Of a DNA stretch of 15,938 nucleotides, positions 13,897 through 15,938 are shown piece after piece. This DNA is from Chloroflexota bacterium. Its GTDB lineage: Bacteria; Chloroflexota; UBA5177; JANWHV01. Each line of letters starts with the position of its first letter. Position 1 is the stretch's first letter. The notes under the pieces were generated by a model. It had not been told where the DNA came from, made no database searches, and worked only from the letters and a program-made list of their open reading frames with translations. Position numbers and translations under genes: made by a program. The DNA is taken from assembly GCA_028287725.1 (NCBI GenBank), contig JAQBPC010000440.1, forward strand, positions 1-15,938, given 5' to 3'.

Positions 13897-15801
13897 ATGG
13901 ACAGTACGGATGTCCGTGCTCGGCTCGAAGCGTACCGCCAGCAACAAAAAGAACTGGACTGGACGGGGACGTTCGAGCAGTATTTCGACATCGCAATTAA
14001 GAATCCTCATGTAGCGCAGCTCGCCCACGCCCGCATCCACGACATGATCATGGAGGAGGGAGTGGAGGAAGGGCCGAATGGCAACCCCCGCTACAACTTC
14101 TTCGGGAAGCAGCTTTTTGGGCTAGAGAAGCCAATTGCCCAGGTTGTGGAGTATTTCAGCGCAGCGGCCGCACGCCTTGAGCCACGGAAGCGCATTCTCC
14201 TGTTGATGGGGCCAGTCGGTGGTGGCAAATCGACGGTGGCAATCATGTTGCGCGAAGGACTCGAACGGTATACGCGAACGTCTCGTGGCGCGTTGTACGG
14301 AATCAAAGACTGTCCGATGCACGAAGAACCGCTGCACTTAATCCCGCGCGAAATGCGTGCCGATCTTCACCGCGATTTTGGCCTCCACATCGAAGGGTCG
14401 CTGTGCCCATCTTGCGCGCACATGCTTCGGCATCGCTACGATGGCGACATCTATAACGTGCAGGTGGAGCGCGTCGTCTTTAATGCGGAAACGCGCGTCG
14501 GCCTCGGTACCTTCGTGCCAAGCGACCCCAAGAGCCAGGACATTTCAGAGCTCGTGGGCTCGATCGATCTCTCGACTATCGGCGATATCGGTGTTGAATC
14601 CGATCCGCGAGCGTATCGCTTCGACGGGGAGCTGAACATCGCAAATCGCGGCATAGTCGAGCTCATCGAGGTGCTCAAAGCGGATGAGAAGCTGCTCTAT
14701 GTGCTGCTCACCCTTACCCAAGAACAGAACATCAAGACCGGCCGCTTTTCCCTTGTGTATGCCGATGAGGTGGTCCTCGGTCACACGAACGAAAACGAGT
14801 ATAAGAGCTTTATCGGGAACCCCAAGTCGGAAGCGCTGCAGGACCGGATAATCCTCGTTCGCGTGCCGTATAACCTGCGGGTCTCCGAGGAGGAGCGCAT
14901 CTACGAGAAGCTCTTGAACCAGAGCAACATCAGCAACGTGCATATTGCTCCGCATACGCTACGCGTTGCCTCTACCTTTGCCGTGTTGTCGCGGCTGGAG
15001 CCTTCAAAGAAGGCGAATATGAGCCTCGTCAAGAAAATGAAGCTCTATGACGGCGAGGAAGTAGAGGGCTGGAAGCTCAAGGACGTGCGCGAGGTGCAGG
15101 AGGAGACCGTCCGGGAAGGGATGGACGGCATCTCACCGCGCTACATCATCGACCGCCTCAGTAACGCCCTGATCCGCCAAGGGGTTACCTGCATCAATCC
15201 GATCAACGCGCTGCGAGCGCTACGCGACGGCTTCGATCAGCACACCGCCTTCAATAAGGACGAGCGTGACAGGTACCTGAATCTGTTAGCCGACACGCGG
15301 CGCGAGTACGACGAGCTGGCAAAAAAGGAAGTGCAGCGCGCTTTCGTCTACGCGTTCGAGGACTCTGCTCGCACCCTTCTCAACAACTATCTGGATAACG
15401 TTGAGGCCTTCTGCCGGAAAGAGAAGCTGAAGGATCCGCTCACCGACGAGCCGATGGAAGCCGACGAGAAGCTCATGCGCTCGATTGAGGAGCAGATTGG
15501 CGTTACCGATAACGCCAAGCAGACCTTCCGCGAGAGTATTCTGATGGCCATGGCCAGCCTGGCGCGTCGCGGCAAGGTCTTCGAGTACACGAGCGACGAG
15601 CGGTTGAAGGAAGCGATCGAAAAGAAGTTATTCGCGGATCTCAAGGACGTGATCAAGATCACCACGTCCACGAAAACACCGGACGCCGAGCAGTTACGGC
15701 GAATCAACGAGGTCGTCGACCGCTTGATGTCGGATCACGGCTACTGCGCTGTCTGCGCTCGCGACCTGCTAGGCTACGTTGGCGCTCTCCTGAACAGGTA
15801 A
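13897..15801 (+). CDS. prkA: PrkA serine protein kinase (YeaG type)
   Basis: A 634-residue cytoplasmic AAA-type protein of the PrkA family, acting in stationary-phase, starvation or sporulation responses. The N-terminal AAA domain has Walker A GPVGGGKST (105-113), preceded by NFFGKQLFGLEKPIAQVVEYF (67-87). A Cys-containing region follows (DCPMHEEPLHLIP; GSLCPSCAHML, Cys170/Cys173), then SELVGSIDLSTIGDIG (217-232) and the characteristic YADEVVLGHTNENEY (288-302). The C-terminal half is helical, consistent with the PrkA-specific domain. Length fits the family. A strong TTAGGAGGG precedes the ATG. yhbH begins 14 bp after the stop, so the two form an operon, the standard partner arrangement. Confidence 0.96.
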   Translation: MDSTDVRARLEAYRQQQKELDWTGTFEQYFDIAIKNPHVAQLAHARIHDMIMEEGVEEGPNGNPRYNFFGKQLFGLEKPIAQVVEYFSAAAARLEPRKRILLLMGPVGGGKSTVAIMLREGLERYTRTSRGALYGIKDCPMHEEPLHLIPREMRADLHRDFGLHIEGSLCPSCAHMLRHRYDGDIYNVQVERVVFNAETRVGLGTFVPSDPKSQDISELVGSIDLSTIGDIGVESDPRAYRFDGELNIANRGIVELIEVLKADEKLLYVLLTLTQEQNIKTGRFSLVYADEVVLGHTNENEYKSFIGNPKSEALQDRIILVRVPYNLRVSEEERIYEKLLNQSNISNVHIAPHTLRVASTFAVLSRLEPSKKANMSLVKKMKLYDGEEVEGWKLKDVREVQEETVREGMDGISPRYIIDRLSNALIRQGVTCINPINALRALRDGFDQHTAFNKDERDRYLNLLADTRREYDELAKKEVQRAFVYAFEDSARTLLNNYLDNVEAFCRKEKLKDPLTDEPMEADEKLMRSIEEQIGVTDNAKQTFRESILMAMASLARRGKVFEYTSDERLKEAIEKKLFADLKDVIKITTSTKTPDAEQLRRINEVVDRLMSDHGYCAVCARDLLGYVGALLNR

Positions 15802-15815
15802 GTGGGGAGGTTCTC

Positions 15816-15938
15816 ATGTCTCCGAGCATGAGCATTAGTGAGAACGATTGGAGCCTGCACCGCAAAGGGCCCAAAGATCAGGCACGGCATCAGGAGAAGG
15901 TCCGTGAGGCGATTAAAGGCCAGCTAGGCGACATAATA
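15816..15938 (+). CDS. yhbH: YhbH/YeaH-family (DUF444, UPF0229) protein, N-terminus only
   Basis: Only the first 41 codons lie in the window. The segment ENDWSLHRKGPKDQARHQEK followed by VREAIKGQLGDII is the conserved N-terminal motif of the YhbH/YeaH (DUF444) family. These proteins carry a von Willebrand-type domain further on and act with PrkA and often SpoVR. ATG 15816 has GGGGAGG just before it. The gap from prkA is 14 bp, so the genes are almost certainly cotranscribed. Confidence 0.9.
   Translation, partial: MSPSMSISENDWSLHRKGPKDQARHQEKVREAIKGQLGDII

Overview
The window is about 15.9 kb of bacterial chromosome, moderately GC-rich (near 60% by eye), densely coded, and without rRNA, tRNA, CRISPR or insertion sequences that I can see. 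It encodes a DUF2171-like domain, a YihY/BrkB membrane protein, a DUF1835 protein, and a prkA-yhbH pair with GTG starts and strong Shine-Dalgarno sites. This mix is compatible with a Chloroflexota bacterium (Thermomicrobia or Sphaerobacter-like), but that assignment is inference from gene content only.

Left part (1-2714): a minus-strand MFS transporter runs off the left edge. It is divergent from an inosine/uridine-preferring nucleoside hydrolase (1051-1977). A convergent unrecognised small gene follows (1985-2398, minus), and it contains a striking 17-bp perfect inverted repeat. A 316-bp gap precedes the next gene.

Centre-left (2715-9100), all plus strand: a BrkB-type membrane protein with a long disordered tail, then a hairpin and a well-formed sigma70-type promoter (4290-4318). 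These are followed by a probable operon: aat (leucyl/phenylalanyl-tRNA-protein transferase), rnhB (RNase HII), a CPBP intramembrane protease overlapping rnhB by 11 bp, a DUF2171-alpha/beta hydrolase fusion, and a DUF1835 protein.

Centre-right (9133-11255), all minus strand: a single-domain rhodanese, an M42 zinc aminopeptidase and an MntP-like manganese exporter. A 395-bp spacer separates mntP from a divergent CPA1 Na+/H+ antiporter (11651-12928, plus).

Right end (12929-15938), plus strand: a type II toxin-antitoxin pair (ribbon-helix-helix antitoxin and MazF/PemK toxin, 4-bp overlap) with its own promoter and operator-like repeats. It is followed by prkA (serine protein kinase) and the start of yhbH. 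PrkA and YhbH usually form a stress or starvation module, often with spoVR, which would lie beyond the right edge. No complete new defence or mobile system is evident. The most unusual items are the fusion hydrolase with a non-canonical nucleophile elbow, the 17-bp inverted repeat, and the toxin-antitoxin leader.
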